Source: Prochlorococcus sp. AG-402-P16 | Lineage (GTDB): Bacteria > Cyanobacteriota > Cyanobacteriia > PCC-6307 > Cyanobiaceae | Reading direction: 5' to 3' | DNA: 59,573 nucleotides | NCBI GenBank assembly: GCA_003216295.1 | Contig: QCJB01000009.1 | Coordinates: 1 to 59,573 of the forward strand | Shown here: piece by piece, positions 28,113 through 37,279 of the stretch | How the letters are laid out: each line of letters begins with the position of its first letter | How positions within the stretch are numbered: position 1 is the stretch's first letter | Notes under the pieces: model-generated | Database searches by the model: none | The model's input: the letters and a program-made list of their open reading frames with translations, nothing else | Told to the model about the DNA's origin: nothing | Program-made: the position numbers and the translations under genes

Positions 28113-29429
28113 ATGAAAAAAATTGGTATTGGCTTACTTGGCCTAGGCACTGTGGGACAAGGAGTTGCAAATATTATTAGCAACCCAAATGATAGACATC
28201 CATTAGTTGGAGAACTTGAACTTGTAGGTGTAGCCGTAAAGAATCTACAAAAGTCAAGAGATATATCACTCCCAGAGTCAATCCTTACCACCAACGCATT
28301 AGAGATAGTTAACAATCCAAATATTCAAATAGTTGTAGAAGTAATTGGAGGTATAGAACCAGCAAGATCATTAATCATCGAGGCAATAAGGAAAGGTAAA
28401 TCTGTAGTAACGGCTAATAAAGCTGTCATTGCTAGGCATGGTGAAGAAATTGCAAATGAAGCAAAAGCTGCAGGAGTTTATGTCCTCATAGAAGCAGCAG
28501 TAGGAGGGGGTATCCCAATAATTGAACCTTTAAAACAATCATTGGGAGGCAATCAAATAACCAAAGTAAGCGGAATAATAAATGGAACAACTAATTACAT
28601 CCTTTCCAGAATGGATAAAGAGGGAGCTAATTATGATGAAGTTTTAAAAGACGCCCAAGATCTTGGATACGCAGAAGCTGATCCCGCTGCAGATGTAGAA
28701 GGAGCCGATGCAGCAGACAAAATTGCAATCCTAAGTGGCCTTGCTTTTGGGGGAGCAATTAATCGAGCTGACATTCCAACTACTGGAATAAACCAATTGC
28801 AATCTATAGATGTTAATTATGCCAAAGAACTTGGATACGCAATTAAGCTTTTAGCAATATCTGAAAAGGACAAGATTGAATCACAAAGTCAAAAGAGTCA
28901 GCCTCTATCTGTATGGGTTGAGCCAACATTAGTCCCCGAAGACCATCCATTGGCAGGCGTAAATGGAGTCAACAATGCAATCTTTGTAGAAGGCAATCCT
29001 ATTGGCCAAGTAATGTTTTTTGGACCAGGTGCTGGATCAGGGCCTACCGCCTCAGCTGTTGTCGCAGACATACTTAATATTGCAGGTATTCAATTGATGA
29101 GTGAAGACAAAAGCTCTAACTTAGATCCTCTTCTATCAGCGAAAAGCTGGAGGAGTTGTCACGTAGCTGAACAGCAAGAAATCTCGAAAAAAAACTATAT
29201 ACGCCTTATTGCTGAAGATACTCCTGGAGTAATTGGTCAAATAGGAACTATTTTTGGACAGAGAAAAATATCTATTGAGTCAATTGTTCAATTTGATGCC
29301 AGCGAAAGTGAAGCGGAAATAGTAGTTATTACCCATAAGATCAAGCAAGGTTTTCTTAAAGATGCACTATTAGATATTAAAAATTTACATCAAGTAAAAA
29401 GAATTGCCGCAACGATGGGTTGTCTTTAG
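28113..29429 (+). CDS. hom: Homoserine dehydrogenase
   Basis: NAD(P)H-dependent reduction of aspartate semialdehyde to homoserine for threonine and methionine. The Rossmann motif GLLGLGTVGQGV is near residues 6-17, VVTANKAVIARHG near 95-107 has the catalytic Lys, GIINGTTNYILSRM near 152-165 is the substrate region, and a C-terminal ACT domain (about 350-435) suggests feedback control. The start is set at ATG 28113 (MKKIGIGLLGLGTVG, 438 aa) rather than the TTG 18 bases upstream, because the family normally begins there. Confidence 0.94.
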   Translation: MKKIGIGLLGLGTVGQGVANIISNPNDRHPLVGELELVGVAVKNLQKSRDISLPESILTTNALEIVNNPNIQIVVEVIGGIEPARSLIIEAIRKGKSVVTANKAVIARHGEEIANEAKAAGVYVLIEAAVGGGIPIIEPLKQSLGGNQITKVSGIINGTTNYILSRMDKEGANYDEVLKDAQDLGYAEADPAADVEGADAADKIAILSGLAFGGAINRADIPTTGINQLQSIDVNYAKELGYAIKLLAISEKDKIESQSQKSQPLSVWVEPTLVPEDHPLAGVNGVNNAIFVEGNPIGQVMFFGPGAGSGPTASAVVADILNIAGIQLMSEDKSSNLDPLLSAKSWRSCHVAEQQEISKKNYIRLIAEDTPGVIGQIGTIFGQRKISIESIVQFDASESEAEIVVITHKIKQGFLKDALLDIKNLHQVKRIAATMGCL

Positions 29430-29523
29430 CTAACGAAGACTAGTCAAATCTAAATTAAGTTGCTAATTATAAGAATATATTAAAAATAAAAATTTAGTTT
29501 TAATTTCTATTCGAAACTAAACT

Positions 29524-29751
29524 ATGACATCTACCAAAAACATAATTGAAGAAACAAGAAAAGAAATACCAAAGAATATTAATCAAGGTGATTGCGTTTA
29601 CTTAAAGAATCAAGATGAGCTATTCCAAGTACTAGGAATAGATAATGCTTATGAAAAATGCTGGGTCAGGGAATGGCCACTGACTTCCAATGGATCTCCA
29701 GTTTTCGAAATATCAATTAAACAAGTATCCTCAAATCAGATAAATAGTTAA
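29524..29751 (+). CDS. Small conserved hypothetical protein (75 aa)
   Basis: Soluble, mostly beta-like small protein. The central part QGDCVYLKNQDELFQVLGI followed by KCWVREWPL resembles a small SH3-like or KOW-like barrel that binds or stabilises something, but no family can be named. An ATG start with a normal codon pattern supports a real gene. It stands between hom and an ABC transporter gene on the same strand. Function unknown. Confidence 0.7.
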   Translation: MTSTKNIIEETRKEIPKNINQGDCVYLKNQDELFQVLGIDNAYEKCWVREWPLTSNGSPVFEISIKQVSSNQINS

Positions 29752-29776
29752 TTTAAAATTTTTAAATTTAATACTA

Positions 29777-31354
29777 ATGTTAAAACGCAAGAACTTAAAG
29801 ATTTTATTAAAAACTTTAGGGGTTTTCTTGATATCATTTCAGTTGTCTTGTGCTCAACAGAGACAAAGAGAAAATATTATTGTTGCGAGCGCAGGGAAGA
29901 TTGAATCACTTGATCCTGCTCAGGCAAATACACTCAGGACATTACAATTATTAAGTGCTCTAGGAGATACTTTATACAAAATAAATAAGGAAGGAAATCT
30001 TTATCCAGTCTTAGCTAAAGATTTACCAAAAGTAAGCAAGAATGGTTTGTTTTTAGATATTCCACTAAGGGAAAATATTTTATTTCATGATGGAACAATC
30101 TTTAATGCAAAAGCTATGGAATTTAGCCTTAGGCGTTTCATGAAAATAGGTACTTTAAATTACCTCTTAAATGAAAAAATTGAAGATGTTGAAATTAAAG
30201 ATGAATTCATAATAAGAATAAAGCTAAAAAAGCCCTCCAACTCAATTAAAAGCCTTTTAACATCAATAAATTTAACTCCTGTATCTCCTAATTCATACAT
30301 AAACTATAAAGAGAAATTCAACAATAAAGAGTTTGTAGGAACTGGTCCATATATCCTGGAAAGTTTCGATACAAATCAACAAACAATAAGATCATTCAAT
30401 AATTATTGGGGCAAGAAGCCACTTAACAAAGGGATAGACTATATAAACCTCAGCAATTCCAGTACACTTTTTGGTGCTCTACGAACAAAAGAAGTTGATG
30501 TTCTCATATCAAATTCGATAGATGATATGCAACGTGTTGCATTAAATAATATGGTCAATCAAGACAAATTAAACTCAGGAGAGGGGAATCCAATAGAGAT
30601 TGGATTTATCACATTTAAAAGCAATAAATTACCTTTAAATAATAATATTATTAGGGAAGCTCTTTCATACTCAATAGATAGAGAACTAATTAGTCAGCAA
30701 GTAAGTTTTGGGACTAGAGAGCCTTTAAGATCAATAGTCCCTCCTCAATTTCATAAAAACCAATTCGCACCTTGGCCAACATACAAACCTAATCTCGCAA
30801 GAACTTTATTAAAGAGAGAAGGTTACTGCAAAACAAAAATACTTACCATTCCATTAACATTTAGATCTAATGTTCCGGCTGATAAATTATTAGCTCTTAC
30901 ATGGAAAGACCAAATAAAAAGAGATTTGTCTGATTGTATAAAGATAACCCTAAATGGCATTGAATCAACAACTGTATATAAACAACTTCCCGAAGGTGCT
31001 TTTGAGGCAGTCATTTTAGATTGGACTGGTGCATATCCTGACCCTGAAGCATATTTAACTCCCTTATTAAGTTGTAGCGAGATCGAAAATAATACTTGCC
31101 TTAAAGGAGAAGCTGTTTTTAGTGGTAGTTTTTGGGCAAATAATAAAGTACAAGAACTATTAGATATAAGTGAAGAGTTAGAGGGAGAGAATAGACTTCA
31201 GTCTTTAAAGGAAGTTGAATATTATGCCTCAAAAGGAAATGCTTATTTACCCGTTTGGCTAGTAAAGCCTAAGGCATGGTCTTTAAAAAATATAAGTAAA
31301 CCAGAATTCTCAACAAATGGGTTAATCATTCTAAAAAACTTAAAAAGAAACTAA
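29777..31354 (+). CDS. ABC transporter substrate-binding protein, SBP family 5 (oligopeptide/nickel type)
   Basis: 525-aa periplasmic solute receptor. The N-terminal hydrophobic stretch ends FQLSCAQQ, which looks like a lipoprotein site but departs from the canonical lipobox (Gln at -3). Family-5 blocks follow: SLDPAQANTLRTLQLL near residue 39, VLAKDLPKVSKNGL near 79, GTGPYILESF near 193, and INREL-type SYSIDRELISQQV near 297. The substrate could be peptides, nickel or another solute and cannot be deduced. The dppB-type permease gene starts 3 bases downstream. Confidence 0.88.
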   Translation: MLKRKNLKILLKTLGVFLISFQLSCAQQRQRENIIVASAGKIESLDPAQANTLRTLQLLSALGDTLYKINKEGNLYPVLAKDLPKVSKNGLFLDIPLRENILFHDGTIFNAKAMEFSLRRFMKIGTLNYLLNEKIEDVEIKDEFIIRIKLKKPSNSIKSLLTSINLTPVSPNSYINYKEKFNNKEFVGTGPYILESFDTNQQTIRSFNNYWGKKPLNKGIDYINLSNSSTLFGALRTKEVDVLISNSIDDMQRVALNNMVNQDKLNSGEGNPIEIGFITFKSNKLPLNNNIIREALSYSIDRELISQQVSFGTREPLRSIVPPQFHKNQFAPWPTYKPNLARTLLKREGYCKTKILTIPLTFRSNVPADKLLALTWKDQIKRDLSDCIKITLNGIESTTVYKQLPEGAFEAVILDWTGAYPDPEAYLTPLLSCSEIENNTCLKGEAVFSGSFWANNKVQELLDISEELEGENRLQSLKEVEYYASKGNAYLPVWLVKPKAWSLKNISKPEFSTNGLIILKNLKRN

Positions 31355-31357
31355 ATA

Positions 31358-32380
31358 ATGTCAAGTAAAAAAGAACTTTTTAAATATATCCTTTCCAGAT
31401 TATTTTTATTGCCAATTATGCTTTGGATCATTTCAAGCTTAGTTTTTATATTGTTAAGAATCGCACCCGGTGACCCAGTAGATGCAATCCTTGGCACGCG
31501 AGCTAATGAGTTTGCTCGTGAAACATTAAGGATTAAACTTGGACTAGATAAACCCTTAATTAATCAATACTTTGAATATCTAAATAATTTATTGCATGGC
31601 GATTTAGGAATGTCCCTAAACACACAAGAGCCTGTAAAGGTGATTATTTCTAAAGCTCTTCCTGCAAGTATAGAATTAGCAATATGTGCAATATTAGTAG
31701 CATCAATAATTGGTTATTCAATTGGTTTTTTAGGAGCAGTAAAACCAGAGGGTAAAATAGATCTTTTTGGAAGGATTTTCGGGATTGGCACATATGCTCT
31801 CCCTCCTTTTTGGGCAGCAATGCTAACACAAATCATTTTTGCAGTATTACTAGGTTGGTTTCCAATTGGTGGAAGATACCCACCTGGGATGAGCTCCCCT
31901 CCCCTAGTTACTGGTTTCTTACTTTTTGATAGTATTTTAAATACTAATATTCATATGGTTTATGGAACATTTATACATTTAATATTGCCTTCTCTCACTC
32001 TAGGTATACTATTAAGCGGAATATTTAGTAGAACAATAAGATTAAATCTAGAGGAAATCCTAAGTAAAGATTATATTGAAGCAGCTAAAAGTAGAGGAAT
32101 AAAAGAATCAAGAATATTTTTAAAACATGCTTTACCAAATACACTCCTTCCGATATTAACTATTACGGGGTTAACAGCTTCTTCTTTAATTGGGGGAGCA
32201 CTTTTAATTGAAATAACATTTTCATGGCCTGGAATTGCTTTAGGTCTTCAAGAAGCAATTAATCAAAGAGATTATCCAGTTGTTCAAGGAATAGTAGTAA
32301 TAATATCAAGCCTAGTTGTAATACTTAGTATCGCAATAGATATCGCCATTGCATATATTGACCCAAGAGTTAGCTATTGA
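31358..32380 (+). CDS. ABC transporter permease, DppB/OppB type
   Basis: 340-aa inner-membrane permease. LFLLPIMLWIISSLVFILLRIAPGDP near residues 16-41 is the DppB N-terminal signature, LGLDKPLINQYFEYL follows near 66, and the EAA loop YIEAAKSRGIKESRIFLKHALPN near 238-260 contacts the ATPase. There are about six membrane helices. It is tightly coupled to the substrate-binding gene. No second permease (DppC) or ATPases are in the window, so they must be encoded elsewhere. The stop overlaps the convergent hydrolase gene by 7 bases. Confidence 0.9.
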   Translation: MSSKKELFKYILSRLFLLPIMLWIISSLVFILLRIAPGDPVDAILGTRANEFARETLRIKLGLDKPLINQYFEYLNNLLHGDLGMSLNTQEPVKVIISKALPASIELAICAILVASIIGYSIGFLGAVKPEGKIDLFGRIFGIGTYALPPFWAAMLTQIIFAVLLGWFPIGGRYPPGMSSPPLVTGFLLFDSILNTNIHMVYGTFIHLILPSLTLGILLSGIFSRTIRLNLEEILSKDYIEAAKSRGIKESRIFLKHALPNTLLPILTITGLTASSLIGGALLIEITFSWPGIALGLQEAINQRDYPVVQGIVVIISSLVVILSIAIDIAIAYIDPRVSY

Positions 32381-33969
32381 GCTTTTATAAGTTTTTCAAT
32401 AATATCTCTATCTAAAATATGAAATTTCAGCTCATCTTTAGTTATATTTGTTTCAGGTATGATTGACTTTTGTTTCTCTAAGTTCTCTAAAAAAGTTATT
32501 ATCTCAAAAGCCAATAAGCTCTGAACAGATAGTGGATGGTAGCCCACAATTGATTCACCTAGATTAAATAAATCCTCACCTTTAGACTGATCCATTTGAC
32601 CTTCAACTCTAATAGGTGAAAAATGACTCGCTCCTTCTATTAAAAGAACTCTACTCAATGGGCTTGAACTTAAAGAGACCAACAAGCCAAGTTGTTCGCT
32701 AATAGATGGTGTAACCAAATCAAAAGTCCCTCCAGTCAGAAAGAGAGGAGTATTAATTTGATTTTCTATATTTTTTTGCCATAAGAAACTTCCAAAACTA
32801 TTAATGCCAACAATAGCTGAAAGGTTTTTCACATTTTTTCTTTCTGACAAATTTATATCTATTAACTGACACTGCAAAAGTGCAGATAAATTAGTCAGGG
32901 AAAGATTATCAAGTACTTTTATACATCTATTCTCAAGTTGATCCTCTATCTTGGCACCCGAAGCCAAGATAGCAGTAAGAGCACCTAAAGAATGCCCCAT
33001 CAGAACAAGGTTTTCCGCTGAAAAATCAATCTTGCCTAACCTTTTAGCTTGAAGAACACTATGCAAATCATTTATTCGATCAGGAATAACTTCAGCGCCA
33101 GGAAGAGGAAGTCTTCCTTTCACTAATGCTTCTAAAGCCTCGGAATCACTCCCAGGATGATCAAGAACCACGACAGGCCAACCATTGTGGCTAAGACTTC
33201 TGGCAAGCCAAGTAAAATGATTTCTATCCCCACCTAAACCTGGCATTAACAAAACCCAATTTCTTCTATTTTTTTCTCTAATAGAAGGATTCCAAACTTC
33301 TAATAATAAAGGTTGATTTCGATGGGAAACAACCAAAGGAATCAATTCATATTCATTCTCCTGAATCATAAAATTAGAAAGTTTTCTCTCTTCTCTTGAG
33401 CCTGATATTTCTTTCAATAAAGCCAAGTCAGATATGAGTTTTTGTTGTTTTTTTAATTCACGCCTCCAATTATTAGCTACTTCAATCCAACCATCCAAAT
33501 CAATATGTATTGCTTTAACAGCAAGTGAATTAAGCAGATCAAAAGTTGTTACCTCATCTTTTTCATTTAAAAGATTCTCCAAAGTATCCAAAACACTCTC
33601 ACCAGAACTGTCTTCATCCATAAGAATTAGATCACTAACTTCATCGAGTAATTTCCTACCAGACCAACTTCTCAAGATTTGTCTTGCCATACTTTTATCT
33701 CTGACTAAAGGGGTATTTAAAAACTTTGTTAAACCCTTCCTATCTTTAAAGCCAAGTAAATTGAGCCAATTAGCTAATTCTGAACTATTTCCCTCCTCGC
33801 CATTACTCCAATCAATCAATTCTTTTATGGATATTGGTATGGACATTCCATCAAAATGAATTTCAAATCTCTCTGCTGCATGAAGCTTTAAATAAATAAG
33901 GTTAGGAAAAACTAAACTTCCAACAGTTCCAAGAACAACTAATTTTTTGATGAATGAATTTGATCTCAA
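32374..33969 (-). CDS. DUF1400-alpha/beta hydrolase protein
   Basis: 531-aa protein with an N-terminal signal-like hydrophobic stretch (about residues 8-26) followed by the cyanobacterial DUF1400 domain (AERFEIHFDGMSIPISIKEL, about 31-50, to about 160). An alpha/beta hydrolase domain follows: NWVLLMPGLGGDRNHFTWLA near 237-256 (oxyanion region) and nucleophile elbow LVLMGHSLGALTAI near 320-333 with the expected Ser. It is probably exported or periplasmic. The substrate is unknown; dienelactone-hydrolase-like or lipase activity is possible. The TTG start overlaps the divergent MFS start by 16 bases, so the true start could be internal. Confidence 0.83.
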   Translation of the reverse strand: MRSNSFIKKLVVLGTVGSLVFPNLIYLKLHAAERFEIHFDGMSIPISIKELIDWSNGEEGNSSELANWLNLLGFKDRKGLTKFLNTPLVRDKSMARQILRSWSGRKLLDEVSDLILMDEDSSGESVLDTLENLLNEKDEVTTFDLLNSLAVKAIHIDLDGWIEVANNWRRELKKQQKLISDLALLKEISGSREERKLSNFMIQENEYELIPLVVSHRNQPLLLEVWNPSIREKNRRNWVLLMPGLGGDRNHFTWLARSLSHNGWPVVVLDHPGSDSEALEALVKGRLPLPGAEVIPDRINDLHSVLQAKRLGKIDFSAENLVLMGHSLGALTAILASGAKIEDQLENRCIKVLDNLSLTNLSALLQCQLIDINLSERKNVKNLSAIVGINSFGSFLWQKNIENQINTPLFLTGGTFDLVTPSISEQLGLLVSLSSSPLSRVLLIEGASHFSPIRVEGQMDQSKGEDLFNLGESIVGYHPLSVQSLLAFEIITFLENLEKQKSIIPETNITKDELKFHILDRDIIEKLIKAQ

Positions 33970-35189
33970 CTTCTCGTATAAGTAATTATTGGGACAAATT
34001 CCCTGTATCCCTAAGGGTAATCATAAAGGTTCGATTATGGACATCAATAGGAGCAGGCGGTGTATTGTATTTAAATCCCTTAATTTTCAACAGCTTAGGT
34101 TTTACAGCCGAACAGATTGGAAGTGGTATTACTGCAGCCGCTTTTGCGGGAATAACAACGAGGTTTTGTACTGGTTATTTCCTTGATAAAAAATATAGCT
34201 ATAGAAATTCAATTAAGGTTGCTTGTTTAATTGCAATACTATCTGATTTTATTTTTTATTATACCCAAAATTATTTAGGTTACATTTTTGGTCAGTTGCT
34301 TTTAGGCGCCGCTGCTGGAATTTATTGGCCTTCTGTGGAATTAGCAATTCCATTAAACTGTAAAAGAGTAAACTCAAGTGAAGGATATGCACTTGCAAGA
34401 AGTGCTGATGCAATTGGAGTTACTTTAGGAGTCCTAATAGGAACAATTGGAACTTATTTTGAATACACAAGAATAATATATATTATAGATTTTATTTGTA
34501 TGTTTTATATATTTTCAATTCTAATAAATAGAATAAATTTCTTTGAAGGTATTGAAAATATAAAGAACAATACAAACGAAGATAGCTCTTACAAAGAAAA
34601 AAACAAAATATCTATTAAAAAATTAATTTTAAGTTTAATTCCATTGCTATCTCTAACACTATTTATAACTGGTGTTATGACTTTACTTCAAAATATATTA
34701 CCATTAGATTTAGCAAATGGAGGCCTACGCAGGCCTCCATTAACAGAGCAAAGTGTTGCCACATTAGTAACAATTAAACTTATTGCACTAGCAATTTTTC
34801 AATGGCCAATTGGTTATATCATAAGAAATAAAAGTTCATTTTATAAATTTAAATGTTGTTTAATCTCATTAATATTAGGTTTTATTCTTTTATCCTTTTC
34901 CACTTTATTAATAAATGGTTACTTATTAATCTTATTGTCTTTTATACCTCTAACAATTTCTCTTTGCATATTTCTACCATCAGCATCAGATGCAATTATA
35001 AAATCATCTCCGAGTAACTTTCAAGGTTCCGCAATAGCACTATATTCGCAATGCTTTGGAGTTAGTGCATTAATTGTTCCTTGGCTAGCAGGTAAATTAA
35101 TTGATAATTACGACACAGCTATTGAATTATGGTTAATAGTTATTATCTTTTGCATATTACTCATACCTATTTGCAAGAATATTAAATAA
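33954..35189 (+). CDS. Major facilitator superfamily transporter
   Basis: 411-aa protein with about 12 hydrophobic helices and a charged central loop (about residues 198-222). SIGAGGVLYLNPLIFNSLGFT near 32-52 and ITTRFCTGYFLDKKYSYRNS near 67-86 match the MFS helix 1-3 pattern with the G-x-x-x-D-(R/K)-x-(G/R)-like loop. No substrate signature is visible. A perfect 11-bp inverted repeat lies inside the gene (see separate entry), encoding the cytoplasmic or periplasmic stretch NGGLRRPPL. The start overlaps the divergent hydrolase start. Confidence 0.85.
   Translation: MNLISTSRISNYWDKFPVSLRVIIKVRLWTSIGAGGVLYLNPLIFNSLGFTAEQIGSGITAAAFAGITTRFCTGYFLDKKYSYRNSIKVACLIAILSDFIFYYTQNYLGYIFGQLLLGAAAGIYWPSVELAIPLNCKRVNSSEGYALARSADAIGVTLGVLIGTIGTYFEYTRIIYIIDFICMFYIFSILINRINFFEGIENIKNNTNEDSSYKEKNKISIKKLILSLIPLLSLTLFITGVMTLLQNILPLDLANGGLRRPPLTEQSVATLVTIKLIALAIFQWPIGYIIRNKSSFYKFKCCLISLILGFILLSFSTLLINGYLLILLSFIPLTISLCIFLPSASDAIIKSSPSNFQGSAIALYSQCFGVSALIVPWLAGKLIDNYDTAIELWLIVIIFCILLIPICKNIK
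34716..34741. repeat. Perfect GC-rich inverted repeat inside the MFS gene
   Basis: AATGGAGGCCT (34716-34726) is repeated in inverted form as AGGCCTCCATT (34731-34741) around a 4-base loop ACGC, an 11-bp perfect stem in a very AT-rich gene. It is translated in frame. It is not followed by a T-run, so it is not an ordinary terminator. Confidence 0.85.
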
Positions 35190-35210
35190 GAATATTGAAA
35201 ATCAACTTAA

Positions 35211-35564
35211 CTATTTATTTCTATTCATCTCTTCAATTCTCAACTCTCTTAAATATAAAAAAAGAGGAGCAGAGAAGGCAAAAGCGATAGTAAATGTAGT
35301 GAGTATAACAATCCAAAGATTTTTCATCTCTAACCTCCTTGATTCAGAAAATATCCAAACAAAAACTGCAGTTGAACCTATAAAAAGATCTCTAGATAAG
35401 GACTTAGAGGCAGGATTATTATTTGCTAGTTCAATAAATAATTGTATATCAAAAGATGGGCCATAATTTTGAACGAATTCAACATTAGCAAGAGTAGGTA
35501 AAGCACCACCCAACAATGCCAAAAACAAGTAAATCCATTTCAAGAAGTTAGCCTGGTTGATCAT
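35211..35564 (-). CDS. DUF2834 membrane protein
   Basis: 117-aa membrane protein with three hydrophobic segments (about residues 8-26, 63-73 and 80-103). YGPSFDIQLFIELANNNPAS followed by LFIGSTAVFVWIFSE in the middle is the DUF2834 pattern. It lies convergent to the MFS gene. Function unknown; the family is common in marine bacteria. Confidence 0.8.
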   Translation of the reverse strand: MINQANFLKWIYLFLALLGGALPTLANVEFVQNYGPSFDIQLFIELANNNPASKSLSRDLFIGSTAVFVWIFSESRRLEMKNLWIVILTTFTIAFAFSAPLFLYLRELRIEEMNRNK

Positions 35565-35690
35565 GAAATAGTTATTAATTTGAAATAATATATCAGAGCC
35601 ATTAAGAATTCTTTGAATTTTATAAAAAAAATATGATATATAATCAACTATAAAAGTAAAAACACATTAGTAATAATATAATTAAACAGA

Positions 35691-36533
35691 ATGAATGATT
35701 TCGTACCTAATAAAATATTTAAATTACCTAAACTGAATTTAGCTGTTATTGGCCACGTAGAATGGGTAACATTCCTAAAAGTTGATAGGCTCCCAATCGC
35801 AGGCGAAATTTCTCATGCGAAAGATTATTTTGAAGAAGCAGCGGGAGGTGCGGCAGTTACTGCTTTTCAAATGTCTAAGTTAATTAATGGGCCAGTTGAC
35901 TTAATTACATCATTGGGCAAAGACACATATGGTGAAAAATGTTACGAAAGACTTACTAAGCTCGGTCTAAATTTATATGTAGCATGGAGAGACAAGCCGA
36001 CAAGAAAAGGAATTAGTTTGATTAGCACAGGTGGAGAGAGAGCTATTACTGTTATTGGAGAAAGATTACAACCTATTGGCACAGACGATCTTCCTTGGAG
36101 CAAAATGAAAGATTATGATGGGATTTTTCTGACCGCAACAGATGAAGAAGGAATCAGACTTGCAAGAAAGACTAAATTCCTTAGCGCTACGCCAAGAATT
36201 GGAACAAATACTTTGATTAATTCAAAAGTAAAACTGAATGCATTAATTGGGAGTGGTCTTGATCCTGGTGAAAAAATAAATTATAAAGAGCTAACACCTA
36301 AACCAGATATATACATTTCAACTGAGGGGAAATCAGGGGGGAAAATTTATCCCAAAGAATATAAATACAAATCAATTAAACCAAGCTCGGAAGAAATTGA
36401 TAGTTATGGTTGTGGGGACTGCTTTGCGGGAGCAGTTACTGCATCTCTTTCAGCGAAGCTGAGTCTTGATAAAGCCATTAGAATAGGAGCATATTGCGGG
36501 GCGGAATGCTCAACACATTACGGGCCTTATTAA
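35691..36533 (+). CDS. PfkB/ribokinase-family carbohydrate kinase
   Basis: 280-aa sugar kinase. Near the start, GHVEWVTFLKVDRLP; AAGGAAVTAFQMSKL near residues 52-66 is the family GG motif; the C-terminal DSYGCGDCFAGAVTASL near 237-253 is the PfkB signature 2 with the catalytic Asp retained in GCGD (usual form GAGD). The substrate is not deducible (ribose, fructose, adenosine and others share the fold). A possible 68-aa gene begins one base after its stop. Confidence 0.87.
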   Translation: MNDFVPNKIFKLPKLNLAVIGHVEWVTFLKVDRLPIAGEISHAKDYFEEAAGGAAVTAFQMSKLINGPVDLITSLGKDTYGEKCYERLTKLGLNLYVAWRDKPTRKGISLISTGGERAITVIGERLQPIGTDDLPWSKMKDYDGIFLTATDEEGIRLARKTKFLSATPRIGTNTLINSKVKLNALIGSGLDPGEKINYKELTPKPDIYISTEGKSGGKIYPKEYKYKSIKPSSEEIDSYGCGDCFAGAVTASLSAKLSLDKAIRIGAYCGAECSTHYGPY

Positions 36534-36534
36534 G

Positions 36535-36741
36535 ATGTCAAAAAAAGTTGCTGAGATCTCTTCAATAGAAAATAAAAATTCGATTACAAGTAATTTTATA
36601 ATCCTGGTTTTGTCAACTATATCTATTTTCTTAGAGTCAATAAAAATAATTCTCAGCTTATTCAAAAAAGGCATTTTTAAAAAAGAAATACTTTCGAAAG
36701 GAAGCAATTTAGGGTTTGATTTAATAATCAAAAGAAAATGA
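36535..36741 (+). CDS. Possible small membrane protein (68 aa)
   Basis: The ATG starts one base after the PfkB stop, suggesting coupling. The product has one hydrophobic segment (about residues 20-45, FIILVLSTISIFLESIKIILSLF) and a basic C-terminus. A minus-strand ORF of similar size covers the same DNA and cannot be fully excluded as the real gene. Codon evidence is weak because the sequence is low in complexity. Confidence 0.35.
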   Translation: MSKKVAEISSIENKNSITSNFIILVLSTISIFLESIKIILSLFKKGIFKKEILSKGSNLGFDLIIKRK

Positions 36742-36829
36742 AAGAAGCTAAAATTCTTATAAGCATAAGTTAATCTCTAACAATTAAATAGCTTTATTTC
36801 TAAGAATTTGCTTTAATCAGGATAGATTC

Positions 36830-37204
36830 ATGCTAAACATAGTGAAATTAATCTCAATCTTATTAATAATAATTTTTTTATGCAACTATATAATTTCGAG
36901 AAGAAAAAAAAACTTTGTTAATAGAAAGGGACTACTAGGAAGATTTAAGCAAAGATTTAAAAACATAAATATTCGTAGAAAAAGAATAACTGAGGAATTT
37001 ACAAACTCGCTTTTACTTGATCCAGATAAGAATATTCCTTTAGGAACATGGTACTCAGAAAATGAGCTAAGAGAAAAAGCAGATATTCATAGAGCCAGGT
37101 TAAGCAAATTTGGCAAGTCAAAAATGAATGGAGAAATGTTATTCGTAGGTCCAAAAGGAGGTATATACAAAATATCTGAAGATGGTAAGAAAAAATATGT
37201 TTAA
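36830..37204 (+). CDS. Hypothetical basic membrane-anchored protein (124 aa)
   Basis: One N-terminal membrane helix (about residues 5-23) is followed by a strongly basic stretch (RRKKN...RRKR, about 24-54) and a folded-looking C-terminus with ENELREKADIHRARLSKFGK and the ending FVGPKGGIYKISEDGKKKYV. The last block resembles small basic adaptor-like repeats of the G-P-x-G-G-x-Y type seen in viral and environmental proteins; this is a weak resemblance, not a domain call. The plus strand is favoured over the antisense ORF by composition. Confidence 0.6.
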   Translation: MLNIVKLISILLIIIFLCNYIISRRKKNFVNRKGLLGRFKQRFKNINIRRKRITEEFTNSLLLDPDKNIPLGTWYSENELREKADIHRARLSKFGKSKMNGEMLFVGPKGGIYKISEDGKKKYV

Positions 37205-37279
37205 ATCTTAAATACAAAAACTTAAAATACATATATGATAGTATCTTGTTAAAATATTTAGAAATAACATTTAATTAAT

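Noticed and set aside
33434-33859. 141-aa ORF antisense to the alpha/beta hydrolase gene
   Set aside because: Ser/Leu-rich reverse-complement shadow without domain features.
36510-36731. 73-aa minus-strand ORF covering the possible 68-aa gene after PfkB
   Set aside because: The plus-strand ORF has a better context (1 base after pfkB) and a clearer membrane helix; both remain weak.
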